This document shows, piece after piece, positions 24,118 to 35,281 of a stretch of DNA of 64,000 nt. Position 1 is the first letter of the stretch; the number at the start of each line of letters is the position of its first letter. Made by a program: the position numbers and the translations under genes. This stretch comes from Brachyspira sp. SAP_772 (GTDB lineage Bacteria > Spirochaetota > Brachyspiria > Brachyspirales > Brachyspiraceae). The notes beneath the pieces are model-generated. The model saw only the letters and a list, made by a program, of their open reading frames with translations, made no database searches and was not told the DNA's origin. The stretch spans positions 186,001 through 250,000 of the forward strand of contig NZ_VYIX01000001.1 in assembly GCF_009755885.1 (NCBI RefSeq). Direction: 5' to 3'.

Positions 24118-25023
24118 ATGAAAAAATTATTAATTATTATGCTTAGTTTAATTATGAGTTTGCCGTTAATAGCACAAGACAATGCAACGCCTCAAAGAGA
24201 TTTGACAGATACTTCTGATGAGGGCTGGTATTTTTCCAATCACTTCTTAGGAAGATGGAATCACTTTGGGGCATTGTATCAAGGTCAAGTGTTTTATAAA
24301 AAAGCTTTATTTAGAGAGAGAAACAACTTCTTCTTTGCTGATTCTTATCTGCTTGCCGGCATAGAACAGGAGTTCAGCAGCTTTTCAAGAACATCAGCCT
24401 ATGTTGAGTTTCAGCCTCTAATAGCATTAAAGTTTTTATTTAAGTTTACATATGAGGCAGGTTTAGCAGACCCCGGAAGACCTACTTTGGTAGATAGCAA
24501 CACAAAAGAGTTTAATCATGCACTTCCGCCATTTACAGGTCTTAATCCAATGACTAAAAAACCTCAGTATGTAGGCGGAAATACAATATATTTTCAAATG
24601 GCTCCTACACTTACAATGGGAGGACCAGCAGGACCGGGTTTATTAGCTTTAATATACACTCCATATATAAGCTATATAAGAGCATTTGGAGTTGATAAAG
24701 CTAATTTTGTATACTTGCCTAGAGAGGCTATAGTTGTAAAGGCAGAAGATTGGTACTTTAATCATGATATAAAATTAGGTTACAGCATGAGAGAGTGGGG
24801 TATGGCTTTTGCTATCAATAGCACAATAGAGCATATGATTTCAAGTAAAGATTTATTTAGAGTAGGGTTATTTGCAGCCTACAGCTATAAGAAACCTATA
24901 GAAAAAGTTCCTAGTCTTACTCCTTTTGCTAATGTGAAGTTGGGTACTTGGCTTGTAGAGAAACATATACAATATAAGTTTGCTATTCAAATGGATATAG
25001 GGCTTGAATGGAAGTTCTTATAA
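24118..25023 (+). CDS. Exported, probably outer-membrane beta-barrel protein
   Basis: A 301-residue protein with a signal peptide (MKKLLIIMLSLIMSLPLIAQ). The mature chain is aromatic- and glycine-rich with alternating strands (for example SAYVEFQPLIALKFLFKF and PYISYIRAFGVDKANFVYL), as in spirochaete outer-membrane proteins. I do not recognise a named family. The ATG at 24118 is preferred over an in-frame ATG at 24076 because AAGGAAGG lies upstream and the signal peptide begins there. It ends with LEWKFL, a terminal aromatic-rich strand typical of outer-membrane insertion signals. Confidence 0.65.
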   Translation: MKKLLIIMLSLIMSLPLIAQDNATPQRDLTDTSDEGWYFSNHFLGRWNHFGALYQGQVFYKKALFRERNNFFFADSYLLAGIEQEFSSFSRTSAYVEFQPLIALKFLFKFTYEAGLADPGRPTLVDSNTKEFNHALPPFTGLNPMTKKPQYVGGNTIYFQMAPTLTMGGPAGPGLLALIYTPYISYIRAFGVDKANFVYLPREAIVVKAEDWYFNHDIKLGYSMREWGMAFAINSTIEHMISSKDLFRVGLFAAYSYKKPIEKVPSLTPFANVKLGTWLVEKHIQYKFAIQMDIGLEWKFL

Positions 25024-25066
25024 TAATAATTTAGACAACACGAAGAATATATAAAAATACATTATT

Positions 25067-25097
25067 GGGCTTGTAAAAAATATATTTTTACAGGCCT
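25067..25097. terminator. Hairpin between convergent genes
   Basis: GGGCTTGTAAAAA (25067-25079) pairs with TTTTTACAGGCCT (25085-25097) with a G-U. It overlaps the stop codon of the minus-strand gene and can serve both directions. Confidence 0.6.
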
Positions 25098-26301
25098 ATC
25101 TTAATTTTATTATAATATCTACTCTTCTATTTTTTTGTCTTCCATCTGGATTATCATTTGAAGCTATAGGCTCTTTATCCCCAAAACCTCTATAAGACAA
25201 TTTATCATGGTCGAGTTTTGGCAAAATATAATCTGCTACAGTTTTTGCTCTTCTTTCTGATAGGGTTTGATTATAATTTGCTTCTCCTGTGTTATCAGTG
25301 TGTCCTTCAACTATAATTTCTCTGTCTGGATAAGTTTCTTTAATGGCATTTATAATATTATCAACAGTGTCTTTGGCATCTTCTCTAAGTGTATAAGAAT
25401 CCGTATCAAATAAAATCTCCCCAAGCCTAATTACCAACCCCTCGGGAACAGTATCAACTACAACATCATCATTAAGATTATCTTCTAACTTTTTTCTGTT
25501 TAATTCATTTTCTTCTTCTGTAAGAGTATTATAAATTTTATAAGTGCTTATAATATTCATCTTGTATTGCAAACTAAGAAAAGATAAGTTTTTGCCATAT
25601 CCAAATAATATCTGATATCTCTCAGTTTGTGATACAGGTATATTTTTATTCATATCCCACAAAAAAGTTCCATAATTAAAACCATATATTCTCTCAGGAT
25701 AACCATTTCTAGAAAGTCCTGCCTGAAGTAAATCTTTATCAGTCATGATATGATATTGTATAACAGCAAGAGGGTCATTATTTTCATTTGTTTCAATGTT
25801 GGCAAATAAATAATCGGAAGATAATGCCATAGCAAGATTAGGGGCATTATTAACTTTTACTATCTCCATAGCTTCACTATTCCAAGAATGAGTGAGAGGT
25901 ATTTCTTTGTCTGGGAATGTAGGAATATGTCTTACATTCGGCATAAAATAATTATAAGGCACTTCAAATGTACCATTAGTGTGTATTATAAAATCACTTG
26001 AATATTCTTCTTCCAAATGAAAAACACTATCTTTGTCATATAGCCTAAAGATTTTAAATACTCCACTTACTCTATATCCGCCCTTAGGAGCTATTGCTAT
26101 AACTGTTAAATCTACAATGTTTCTTTCTTTATAAGTTTTTTTTAATAAACCGTTTTCATAATATTCTACATCAGCAGTTTTTACAGATTCAATTCTCTCT
26201 CCAACTTTGAGATTCCAAAAGAATTTATGCGATATCGTTTGAGTATAAGAAATATTAAAAATAAATATCGTTAAAATTAATATAAATTTTATTTTACTCA
26301 T
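25096..26301 (-). CDS. Exported OmpA-C-terminal-domain protein
   Basis: A 401-residue protein with a Sec signal (residues 1-21). A unique N-terminal domain of about 260 residues lacks a recognised family. A C-terminal OmpA/MotB peptidoglycan-binding domain runs from about 290: LFDTDSYTLREDAKDTV, VEGHTDNTGEANYNQTLSERRA, and YRGFGDKEPIASN...NRRVDI. The Asp and Arg of the family that bind diaminopimelate are present in TDNTG and NRRV. It links an envelope component to peptidoglycan. It is one base pair from the end of the chemoreceptor gene and is the last gene of the minus-strand series. Confidence 0.87.
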   Translation of the reverse strand: MSKIKFILILTIFIFNISYTQTISHKFFWNLKVGERIESVKTADVEYYENGLLKKTYKERNIVDLTVIAIAPKGGYRVSGVFKIFRLYDKDSVFHLEEEYSSDFIIHTNGTFEVPYNYFMPNVRHIPTFPDKEIPLTHSWNSEAMEIVKVNNAPNLAMALSSDYLFANIETNENNDPLAVIQYHIMTDKDLLQAGLSRNGYPERIYGFNYGTFLWDMNKNIPVSQTERYQILFGYGKNLSFLSLQYKMNIISTYKIYNTLTEEENELNRKKLEDNLNDDVVVDTVPEGLVIRLGEILFDTDSYTLREDAKDTVDNIINAIKETYPDREIIVEGHTDNTGEANYNQTLSERRAKTVADYILPKLDHDKLSYRGFGDKEPIASNDNPDGRQKNRRVDIIIKLR

Positions 26302-26302
26302 A

Positions 26303-29125
26303 TTAACCTTTATTTCTCATTTTCTTTTTCTCTTCTTTCATTTTTTGTTTTTGAGCTCTCTGTTCTAGTTTTAACTTTAATTTATCCAAAGCCTTAGCTT
26401 CTTTCTGTAAATCTTCTTCAGTTTTTTCTGTCTTAAATGAAATAACAGATTTATATAATTGTAAGAATATATATTGTAATTCTTTTATTCTCTTATCCAT
26501 AGTCTCCATACTAGCACTGCTAGCATTAGACAACTCACTTACATTTTCTATAGAGTTAACAAGTCTTTTAATATCACTTTCAGTAGTATTTACAACATTA
26601 ACCACATCTTCAGCCAACTTATCAACGCTTGTTATATTCTGCCCAACAGTAGAACTCATCTGCATCTGTTTTATAGATAATTCCTGAATATATTCAGTAA
26701 TACTATTTAAGTTTGAAATATTAGCTAATATATCCCTTCTTCCAACATCAAGTTCATCATTAGCATTAGATATGTTAGCAATTAAATCAGCAATGGTGTT
26801 AGAACCTTCAAGTATCTTCTCCATAGATTCAGAACTCTTAAATGCTAAAGCTACAGTATGGTCAATAGCCTGTGTAGTCTCTTCAATAATATCATCAATT
26901 ATCTTAGAGTTTTCATCTGTATCTTCTGCCAATTTTCTAATCTTATCAGCAACAACTGTAAAACCTCTACCATGTTCACCCGCATGAGCAGCCTCAATAG
27001 CAGCATTCATTGCAAGTAGGTTAGTTTGTTCTGCTATGTTATGTATAACTTGAGTGATGTTTGTAATCTGTTTTGAATATTCTTTAATACTTTGAATAGA
27101 TTCTGTAACAGATTCTCCTATATTACTTCCATCTTGTGCTTCTGTATATAATACTTTTGCATAAGTATTTGCTTTATTTGCTCCTTGGCTCACTGTAACA
27201 ATATTTGCTATCATCTGCTGAACTGATGTACTTGTTCTTGATATTGCTTCAGATTGTGATTTTATTTTATCTGTAATGTCATTAATATTATCTAATAATA
27301 ATTGTATAGTTTCATTAACAGAGCTAAATTTAGTTCTTTGCATAAAACTCACTCTTGCAGCATTAGAAGAGGACGCTGATATTTTTGAAGAGTTTTCAAA
27401 TTCTTTTTCAAACTCTTTATATATTGTGTTAAAATCACTAATACTCATACTAATAGAAGCTCTCATATTTTGTATGTTTCCAGTCATAGTATAAGCATTG
27501 TTTTTAATTGTTACGATAATGTTTTGCATTTTATCTAAAAACTTATTAAATGAATGAACTAATTCACCAGTTTCATTATTATTAACTATAGGAAGTCTGA
27601 TTGTTAAATCACCAGAGCCTTCACTGAGTGATTCAGAAACGTTTTTAGCAGCAACTAAAGTTCTTCTTAAATTGTATATTAATAATATTATAGAAATTAA
27701 AAATATTAATAATCCTAGATATATAAATAAATTAGCAATAGATAATACCTCTCTAAAAGCAGGATCTGTTTGATATGCAGGCTGATAACTCCAACTATTT
27801 ATTACATATATATCATTGAATAATAAATATTTTACAAATAATAAATTTAATGCTTCATTATAGAATATTTTAGCATCTACAACACTATTTATTTTACTAT
27901 TGTTTTGTTCGTCTCTAATTTGAAGTGAGTTTCCAACATTTCCTAGTATGTTTTGCATATTTTGAAGTTCATTGAGATTATTAAAAGCATTAATATTATA
28001 ATCTCTATCTGTAATAAATATATTTAAATTATCTTTATATAAATTATTATTTAATAAATCTTCATATATTGAAGTTTTTACTTCTAATAAAATAAAACCT
28101 ATATTATTGTTATTATAAATAATGGGATTATAAACATAAAAACTATCATTATATCTTATAATGTCTACATAATAATTAGTTTCACTAGTTAGCAGATTCA
28201 ATTTAGTTCTATCTATGTTTGGAGTATAATTTGTATATACTCTAGTAACGCTATTATCTTTATAGCCAAAATCTACATATAAATTTCTTGCTGCAGTATC
28301 ATCTATATTCATTCCCATATTATCTAGGTTTGAGAAATATATAGCAAAAGATATTATATCAGGATCATTTATATATTGTTTTTTTATATAATTATTAATA
28401 ATATTAATATTATCATTAAAATTATTATTATTTCTAGGATAATTATTTATATAGTATGATAGGGCGGTAGTAACATTAATATATTTATCTATTCTTCTTG
28501 CAAACTCATTTACAAAATCATTAGCATATTCTCTTTTTTTAGATGCATTAGAAGCCCCATAGTGATAAGATTCAGCCCTATAATGCATACCATTAACTAA
28601 AGTGATTATAAATATAACTACCGATATCAATATAGGCACTAAACTATAACCCATAGGTAAATAATATTCTTTAGAGCCAGTTTTTCTATATAAGGGTCCC
28701 ACCAAAAAGTTAAAAGAAAGAGAAGCAAGCCCCATAGAAAAAGTTATAAGAAATATTACCATTATGAGTCTTATATTAATTATTTCAAAAATGCTAATAC
28801 TTCCTTCTATTAGGTAAATCGTATATGAAACTATAGCTACTAATACAACAGCAACACCTGTCTTTATAACATACAGCCTTCCAAGCATAACAGATTTTTT
28901 TCTCTCTGCTTTTATACAATCTAAAAATAAACTTATAGAAATTCCTAATGCTATTAATACAATAAATAAATATACATATCCTCTTAAAGAACTTCCCAAC
29001 TGATATATAGTTCTTAATAGTATTGAATATAATTCAACAGATACAACAGCAACTATTAAGAAATGTATTGGTATGTAGAACTTCAATTTATTTTTTCTAG
29101 AAATTTCTTTTTTATTTAATTGCAT
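26303..29125 (-). CDS. Methyl-accepting chemotaxis protein with multi-helix N terminus
   Basis: A 940-residue chemoreceptor. About five to six hydrophobic helices occupy residues 15-185, followed by a large extracytoplasmic sensor (about 190-475, Cache-like by layout), a transmembrane helix (about 480-503), a HAMP region and a long coiled coil. The signalling tip is canonical: [20 protein letters not shown] followed by [18 protein letters not shown] Lys/Glu/Gln-rich tail ends the protein, with no CheR pentapeptide. The extra N-terminal helices are more than the usual single anchor and recall the 7TM-type membrane domains of other sensors. It lies between atpD and an OmpA-domain gene. Confidence 0.92.
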   Translation of the reverse strand: MQLNKKEISRKNKLKFYIPIHFLIVAVVSVELYSILLRTIYQLGSSLRGYVYLFIVLIALGISISLFLDCIKAERKKSVMLGRLYVIKTGVAVVLVAIVSYTIYLIEGSISIFEIINIRLIMVIFLITFSMGLASLSFNFLVGPLYRKTGSKEYYLPMGYSLVPILISVVIFIITLVNGMHYRAESYHYGASNASKKREYANDFVNEFARRIDKYINVTTALSYYINNYPRNNNNFNDNINIINNYIKKQYINDPDIISFAIYFSNLDNMGMNIDDTAARNLYVDFGYKDNSVTRVYTNYTPNIDRTKLNLLTSETNYYVDIIRYNDSFYVYNPIIYNNNNIGFILLEVKTSIYEDLLNNNLYKDNLNIFITDRDYNINAFNNLNELQNMQNILGNVGNSLQIRDEQNNSKINSVVDAKIFYNEALNLLFVKYLLFNDIYVINSWSYQPAYQTDPAFREVLSIANLFIYLGLLIFLISIILLIYNLRRTLVAAKNVSESLSEGSGDLTIRLPIVNNNETGELVHSFNKFLDKMQNIIVTIKNNAYTMTGNIQNMRASISMSISDFNTIYKEFEKEFENSSKISASSSNAARVSFMQRTKFSSVNETIQLLLDNINDITDKIKSQSEAISRTSTSVQQMIANIVTVSQGANKANTYAKVLYTEAQDGSNIGESVTESIQSIKEYSKQITNITQVIHNIAEQTNLLAMNAAIEAAHAGEHGRGFTVVADKIRKLAEDTDENSKIIDDIIEETTQAIDHTVALAFKSSESMEKILEGSNTIADLIANISNANDELDVGRRDILANISNLNSITEYIQELSIKQMQMSSTVGQNITSVDKLAEDVVNVVNTTESDIKRLVNSIENVSELSNASSASMETMDKRIKELQYIFLQLYKSVISFKTEKTEEDLQKEAKALDKLKLKLEQRAQKQKMKEEKKKMRNKG

Positions 29126-29181
29126 ACAAACAACCTAAAGTATTATTATTGTTATAATTATCGGTAAGGGTGTATTAATAT

Positions 29182-30618
<1,437 letters not shown>

Positions 30619-30657
30619 TTAAAAAATATTGATATATATTTTATATCTATTGAAAAC

Positions 30658-31533
30658 TTATTCAAGTACTTTTATCATTTCTTTATGAATTTTTTTATTA
30701 CTTGCTACATATTGTTTTTTTGAAAATATGTCATATTCTTTCATGTTAATGTTTGTTACCATACCGCCAGCTTGCTTCAAAATCACAGTACCCGCACATA
30801 TATCCCAAGGTGATAATCCATATTCAAAAAATCCGTCAGCAATACCTTCTGCTACCATACATATATCTAATGCCGCAGAACCATCTCTTCTAACTGCCAA
30901 ACTTCTTTTAACCATATTAGCAAAATCTATCATTCTATTGTTTAGAAAATCATCATCAGTGCTAGTGTTATAATAAAAACCTGTAATTATTAAAGAGTCT
31001 ATTAATTTATTATTATTGCTTACACTAATTACTTTTTTGTTTTTATATGCTTTTGATTTTATATGTGCTTTATATACTGTGTCTGTTATAGGATTATAAA
31101 CAACACCAAGTATAGGTATATTTTTATATGCTAAACCGATAGATACACAGTAAAATGGATAACCATGTATAAAGTTAGTAGTTCCGTCTATAGGGTCTAC
31201 TATCCAGTTAAAATCTTTATCATTATCAGTTTGTCCAGATTCCTCTCCATAAAAACCAAATTTTGGATATTTTTTAGCTAAATATTCTCTTATCATTTTT
31301 TCATTTTTTACATCAATCTCTGTAAATAAATCTGTTTTACCCTTATGAGATATTTTCTTTGGAGAAGAAAAAAACTTAAGAGAATATTTTCCTGCTTTAA
31401 TTGCAATATATTCAGCATCTTTTATACATCTATTTAAGCTAGATTTTGATATTTTGTTTATCTTTGCCTCTATTTCTTTTTTCTCTCTTAGCTCTTGTTT
31501 TTGTTCATCACTTAATTTTTTAAATATAGGCAT
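30658..31533 (-). CDS. suhB: Inositol monophosphatase-family phosphatase
   Basis: A 291-residue magnesium-dependent phosphatase. Metal-binding motifs are FYGEESG (about residue 93-99), WIVDPIDGTTNFIHG (about 112-126) and LSPWDICAGTVIL (about 240-252). Substrates in this family include inositol phosphates, sugar phosphates and, in some, NADP or fructose bisphosphate. A charged, helical extension of about 30 residues precedes the usual start. It lies 27 bp after mlaD in the minus-strand series. The symbol is by family; a CysQ-like function cannot be excluded. Confidence 0.85.
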   Translation of the reverse strand: MPIFKKLSDEQKQELREKKEIEAKINKISKSSLNRCIKDAEYIAIKAGKYSLKFFSSPKKISHKGKTDLFTEIDVKNEKMIREYLAKKYPKFGFYGEESGQTDNDKDFNWIVDPIDGTTNFIHGYPFYCVSIGLAYKNIPILGVVYNPITDTVYKAHIKSKAYKNKKVISVSNNNKLIDSLIITGFYYNTSTDDDFLNNRMIDFANMVKRSLAVRRDGSAALDICMVAEGIADGFFEYGLSPWDICAGTVILKQAGGMVTNINMKEYDIFSKKQYVASNKKIHKEMIKVLE

Positions 31534-31560
31534 AATTAGATACTCCTTAAAAAAATTATA

Positions 31561-32343
31561 TTATCTATTAGTCCTAGTCTCTCTAAATAATAATGCAGAA
31601 GGATTATCTCTTAATTTCTCACTAAATACTTTCATATTATCAATAATAGCAGCTACATTTGTTTGCATATTTGTATCTTTCATAATGATTCCAGCTGTAC
31701 CTTTACCATTTTCTACATCATTAATTATGCTAGATAAATCTTTTGTAATAGAATTAATATGTGCTAAACTTTCATTAAAATTTGAAATTACATCTGTAAT
31801 AGTTTTCTCATTGGTACCTATGATTTGAGTTATACTTATAATAGTTTTTGATAAATTAGTAAATATTTCGGAAAATTGCTCAAAGTTTAAATCTTTACCA
31901 ATATCTCCTATAGAACCTAATGTGCTTTCCAAGCTAAAAGGCTCTACACCTTGCACAACAGATTCTGGCTCTATAGATTTAAGTCCTGATGTTGTAATTG
32001 TTGGAGGTGTAGCCATAATATATTTTTCACCAAGCCCCAAACCTACTGTTTGTATAGTAAATCTTGTGCCTTCTGGTAATATAACTTTTCTGTCTGTAAT
32101 AAATAAAGTTACTCTTATAGTTCCATCTGGATTAATACTAATATCTTCTATGAAACCAATATTAATACCTCCTCCTCTATATGATACTTTACCATTTACA
32201 AGCAAGTCTCCAATAAATACATAGTCTACATATATTCTATATCCATTACCTTTTAATTTAAACTTACCAAATACAGTTATAGCTCCAATTAATAGAACTA
32301 AAGTAACTATAAAAAATATTCCTAATTTTACCTTGTTTTTCAT
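31561..32343 (-). CDS. mlaD: MlaD-family (MCE-domain) lipid transport protein
   Basis: A 260-residue protein with one N-terminal membrane anchor (about residues 5-25) and an MCE domain: VSYRGGGINIGFIEDI (about 53-68) and GTRFTIQTVGLGLGEKYI. It is followed by a helical tail of about 120 residues. MCE proteins form hexameric rings that carry phospholipid across the periplasm and dock on an MlaFE-type ABC transporter. The ATPase gene mlaF is 16 bp upstream. No MlaE permease gene is adjacent, which is unusual. Confidence 0.87.
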   Translation of the reverse strand: MKNKVKLGIFFIVTLVLLIGAITVFGKFKLKGNGYRIYVDYVFIGDLLVNGKVSYRGGGINIGFIEDISINPDGTIRVTLFITDRKVILPEGTRFTIQTVGLGLGEKYIMATPPTITTSGLKSIEPESVVQGVEPFSLESTLGSIGDIGKDLNFEQFSEIFTNLSKTIISITQIIGTNEKTITDVISNFNESLAHINSITKDLSSIINDVENGKGTAGIIMKDTNMQTNVAAIIDNMKVFSEKLRDNPSALLFRETRTNR

Positions 32344-32359
32344 AAAACTTCCTTATAAA

Positions 32360-33136
32360 TTAATCTTTTGGTCTAATACTTTCTATATCTTCACCCTTCT
32401 TTGCTATACTGCTCATGAAAAAGAATTTTAAATGAGGGTTTTCTATTTCTTTTAAATGGTCAGGGTCTCCGCCTTCTATAATCTGCCCCTTATGCAGCAT
32501 AACAACTCTATCAGCCATTCTAAATACACTAGTCATATCATGCGTAATAACTATGCTTGTAACATTAAGTATATTTTGCATTTTTACTATTAAATCATCT
32601 ATTACCCTAGACATAACGGGGTCTAATCCAGTAGTAGGCTCATCATACAACAATATTTCAGGGTCCATTGCAATAGCACGAGCAAGCCCAACACGTTTTT
32701 TCATTCCTCCAGATAATTCTGAAGGCATTTTCTTTTCTATATTTGGCATACCTACCATATCTAATACTTCAGCTACTTTTACCTTTATTTTACTTTCTGA
32801 TATACCTTTTTTTATTCTTCTAAGCCCAAAACTTACATTCTCATAAACATTTAAAGAGTCAAATAAAGCAGCTCCCTGAAAAACCATAGCAAACTTTTTT
32901 CTCACCTCTGTAAGCTCATTATCTGATATTTGATTTATATCATTTCCATCTATTATAATGCTTCCAGAATCTGGCTGTAACAATCCTATTAAGTGTTTTA
33001 TAAGAACACTTTTACCGCAGCCGGAATTGCCTATAACTGCTAATGTTTCTCCTTTGTTAACTATAAGATTGACACCATTTAATACCTTTTGACTGCCAAA
33101 ACTCTTATGTACATCTTTTAATTCTATTATATTCAT
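32360..33136 (-). CDS. mlaF: MlaF-type ABC transporter ATPase
   Basis: A 258-residue ABC ATPase with Walker [17 protein letters not shown] (about residues 36-51), the Mla-like signature [16 protein letters not shown] (about 141-156), Walker [14 protein letters not shown] and switch His in VITHD. The K-K-R after the signature, in place of the usual Q-Q-R, is the MlaF/MkI type of lipid importer. Together with MlaD it should power phospholipid movement between the membranes. Manganese or amino-acid import is unlikely given the MCE partner. Confidence 0.9.
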   Translation of the reverse strand: MNIIELKDVHKSFGSQKVLNGVNLIVNKGETLAVIGNSGCGKSVLIKHLIGLLQPDSGSIIIDGNDINQISDNELTEVRKKFAMVFQGAALFDSLNVYENVSFGLRRIKKGISESKIKVKVAEVLDMVGMPNIEKKMPSELSGGMKKRVGLARAIAMDPEILLYDEPTTGLDPVMSRVIDDLIVKMQNILNVTSIVITHDMTSVFRMADRVVMLHKGQIIEGGDPDHLKEIENPHLKFFFMSSIAKKGEDIESIRPKD

Positions 33137-33152
33137 AAAACTACAATTTTCC

Positions 33153-34127
33153 TTAAACCGTCACTCTTAATAATTTTATACCTTTTTCACTATTAATGCT
33201 ATACTTTCCAAGATATGCAGGTAAAAGAACAGTTTTTCCAGCTTCTAATTCAACACTATTTTCATCGCTTGCTATTGTTCCATTTCCTTCTATTACCAAT
33301 ATTATTTCAAATGTTTTATTATTTGTTTTAGAAGTATATTTATTTTTAATAATATATTCTTCTACTATAAAATATTCATTTGAAAATATATTATTTATTT
33401 CTATATTATCTTTTTTTAATAAATTTTCTTTCTTTGACTTTAATTGAAAAGCATCTATATCTTTAATAACATTAAAAGAATCTTCTATATGAAGTTCTCT
33501 TGAGTTTCCATTTTTATCTACTCTATTCCAATCATAAAGCCTATATGTAATATCGCTTGGCGTTTGTATTTCTGCTATTAAGATATCTCCTATTATAGCA
33601 TGTATGCATCCATTAGGTATATAAAAAGCATCTCCTTTTTTTACATCAAAATAATTAAACATATTTTCTATGTTTTCATTATTTTCTATAGCTTCTTTTA
33701 ATTTATTTTTATCAATACCTTTTTTTAACCCTATTAGAAGTTTAGCATTTTTATCCGCTTCCATAATATACCACATTTCATTTTTGCCATGCTTATTATG
33801 TTTTTTATTAGCATATTCTTCATCTGGGTGAACTTGTATTGACAATTTATCTCTTACATCTATTAATTTTATTAATAGTGGAAAGTCTTTATTATTTTTG
33901 CAATTAGTTCCTAAAAGTTTTTCTCCAAGCTGTTCTATGACAAATGATATATTTTTGTCTTTAAACTCACCGTTAGAAACAACATTTTTATCATTTTTTA
34001 AATCACATATTTCCCAACTTTCACCAATATTCTTATCTTTATCAAAAGGTTTAGAATAAGATTTAACTAATGTATTTCCGCCCCAAATAGACTCTTTTCC
34101 TATTTCTTTAAATTCAAATATATACAT
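33153..34127 (-). CDS. manA: Mannose-6-phosphate isomerase, class I
   Basis: A 324-residue cupin enzyme that interconverts mannose-6-phosphate and fructose-6-phosphate. Zinc-site motifs are [12 protein letters not shown] (Gln and His, about residues 96-107), KNEMWYI (Glu, about 116-122) and IPNGCIHAI (His, about 171-179); [10 protein letters not shown] follows. This is the short, Bacillus-type ManA. It is the first gene of the minus-strand series manA-mlaF-mlaD-suhB-atpD-mcp-ompA-like and starts close to a dispersed repeat at 34183. Confidence 0.92.
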   Translation of the reverse strand: MYIFEFKEIGKESIWGGNTLVKSYSKPFDKDKNIGESWEICDLKNDKNVVSNGEFKDKNISFVIEQLGEKLLGTNCKNNKDFPLLIKLIDVRDKLSIQVHPDEEYANKKHNKHGKNEMWYIMEADKNAKLLIGLKKGIDKNKLKEAIENNENIENMFNYFDVKKGDAFYIPNGCIHAIIGDILIAEIQTPSDITYRLYDWNRVDKNGNSRELHIEDSFNVIKDIDAFQLKSKKENLLKKDNIEINNIFSNEYFIVEEYIIKNKYTSKTNNKTFEIILVIEGNGTIASDENSVELEAGKTVLLPAYLGKYSINSEKGIKLLRVTV

Positions 34128-34182
34128 AATTACATTATATAAAATAAAAAAAATAATTCAATACAATAAAATTTAATTATTT

Positions 34183-34386
34183 CAATACCGCACGTTAAAT
34201 TAAATGATAAATTAGGAATAATTTTTTATAAACATTTTCATTTATAAGCAGTGATTATCTAACCGTGCGTTGAATAGATTATTAATTTAAATAAAGCTTG
34301 GGTGGGCTTGCTAATTCTTATTAAACAATAAAAATAAATAAAATTAGAATTTCAAAATTAAACAATGAAAAATAAAGGGTGGGGTA
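34183..34386 (+). repeat. Second dispersed repeat family, copy 1
   Basis: Left arm CAATACCGCACG (34183-34194), about 69 bp of inner sequence, right arm CGTGCGTTGAATA (34264-34276), then the constant block AAAGCTTGGGTGGGC and, further on, AATAAAGGGTGGGG. The copy at 45513-45728 has the same constant block but the two arms in the opposite order. The remainder of the gap to 34474 shows nothing else. Confidence 0.65.
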
Positions 34387-34474
34387 TGTAATGTAAGCTA
34401 AATAGAAATTAGTAAAAATCTTATATACTAATATAATAGAAGTGTATATAAAAAATAATATGTTTATTTTAATA

Positions 34475-34502
34475 TTGACAAATATATTTTTATTAATATT
34501 AT
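34475..34502 (+). promoter_or_regulatory. Promoter of the SGNH hydrolase gene
   Basis: TTGACA (34475-34480) and TATTAT (34497-34502), 16 bp apart, with the start codon 38 bp downstream. Confidence 0.65.
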
Positions 34503-34539
34503 TAAGAACAAATATTAATTTTAATAGGAAATTAAGATT

Positions 34540-35181
34540 ATGCTAAATATACTATGCTATGGAGATAGTAATACATTTGGTTTAATACCAGTAGTTAATA
34601 AAAGATATTCTATAAATGAAAGATGGACAGGAATATTACAATATATTTTGGGGAATGATTATAGGATTATTGAGGAAGGTTTGAATGGCAGAACAACTGT
34701 ATTTGATGATCCATTTGAGTCTGGTAGAAATGGAATAGCATATATAGAAATAGCATTAGCAACACATAAACCATTAGATTTAATTATACTAGCTTTAGGT
34801 ACAAACGATGTTAAAGTGCATTTTTCTGCTACTTCTAACTTAATTACTAAGGGAATTAAAAGAATTATATTTAAAATTAGAAATAGTGAAGATTCAATGG
34901 GGTATAAAAAACCTGAAATTTTATTGCTTGCCCCTCCTCCTATAGGAGATAAAGTTGATATTGTTAATGACTTATCAGGGTTTAATCAAAATTCTGTAAA
35001 AATATCTAAAGAATTGCCTGAAAAATATAAATTGCTTGCAGAACAAGAAAAAGTTTATTTTTTTGATTTAGGAAGTATAGTGCAGTCTAGTGAAAAAGAT
35101 CAAATACATCTTGATAAAGAATCGCATAAAATAATAGCTGAAAATTTAGCTAGAGAAATAAAAAATATTTTTAATAAATAA
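34540..35181 (+). CDS. SGNH/GDSL-family hydrolase
   Basis: A 213-residue alpha/beta hydrolase of the SGNH type, with no signal peptide. Block I is CYGDSNTFGL (catalytic Ser, about residues 6-15), block II Gly in EEGLNGRTT, block III ALGTNDVK (Asn, about 85-92), and block V DQIHLDKESHK (Asp and His, about 187-197). The set G-D-S-N-T, G-L-N-G-R-T is close to arylesterase / acyl-CoA thioesterase I-like esterases. It probably de-esterifies small acyl esters in the cytoplasm. AGGAAA precedes the ATG. It converges with leuS across a perfect terminator hairpin. Confidence 0.88.
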   Translation: MLNILCYGDSNTFGLIPVVNKRYSINERWTGILQYILGNDYRIIEEGLNGRTTVFDDPFESGRNGIAYIEIALATHKPLDLIILALGTNDVKVHFSATSNLITKGIKRIIFKIRNSEDSMGYKKPEILLLAPPPIGDKVDIVNDLSGFNQNSVKISKELPEKYKLLAEQEKVYFFDLGSIVQSSEKDQIHLDKESHKIIAENLAREIKNIFNK

Positions 35182-35223
35182 TAATACTTATAATTTTTAA
35201 AAAAGTTATAAATTATAATAAAA

Positions 35224-35265
35224 AAGAAGAGTACAAATATAACTTTATACTCTTCTTTATTTTAT
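35224..35265. terminator. Bidirectional terminator between the hydrolase and leuS
   Basis: AAGAAGAGTA (35224-35233) and TACTCTTCTT (35248-35257) form a perfect 10-bp stem with T-rich sequence on the right and A-rich on the left. Confidence 0.85.
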
Positions 35266-35281
35266 TTGTGTAAAAAATATT

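Noticed and set aside
34300-34386. G-quadruplex from the paired GGGTGGG blocks
   Set aside because: Only two GGG pairs occur and they are about 65 nt apart, too far for a stable quadruplex.
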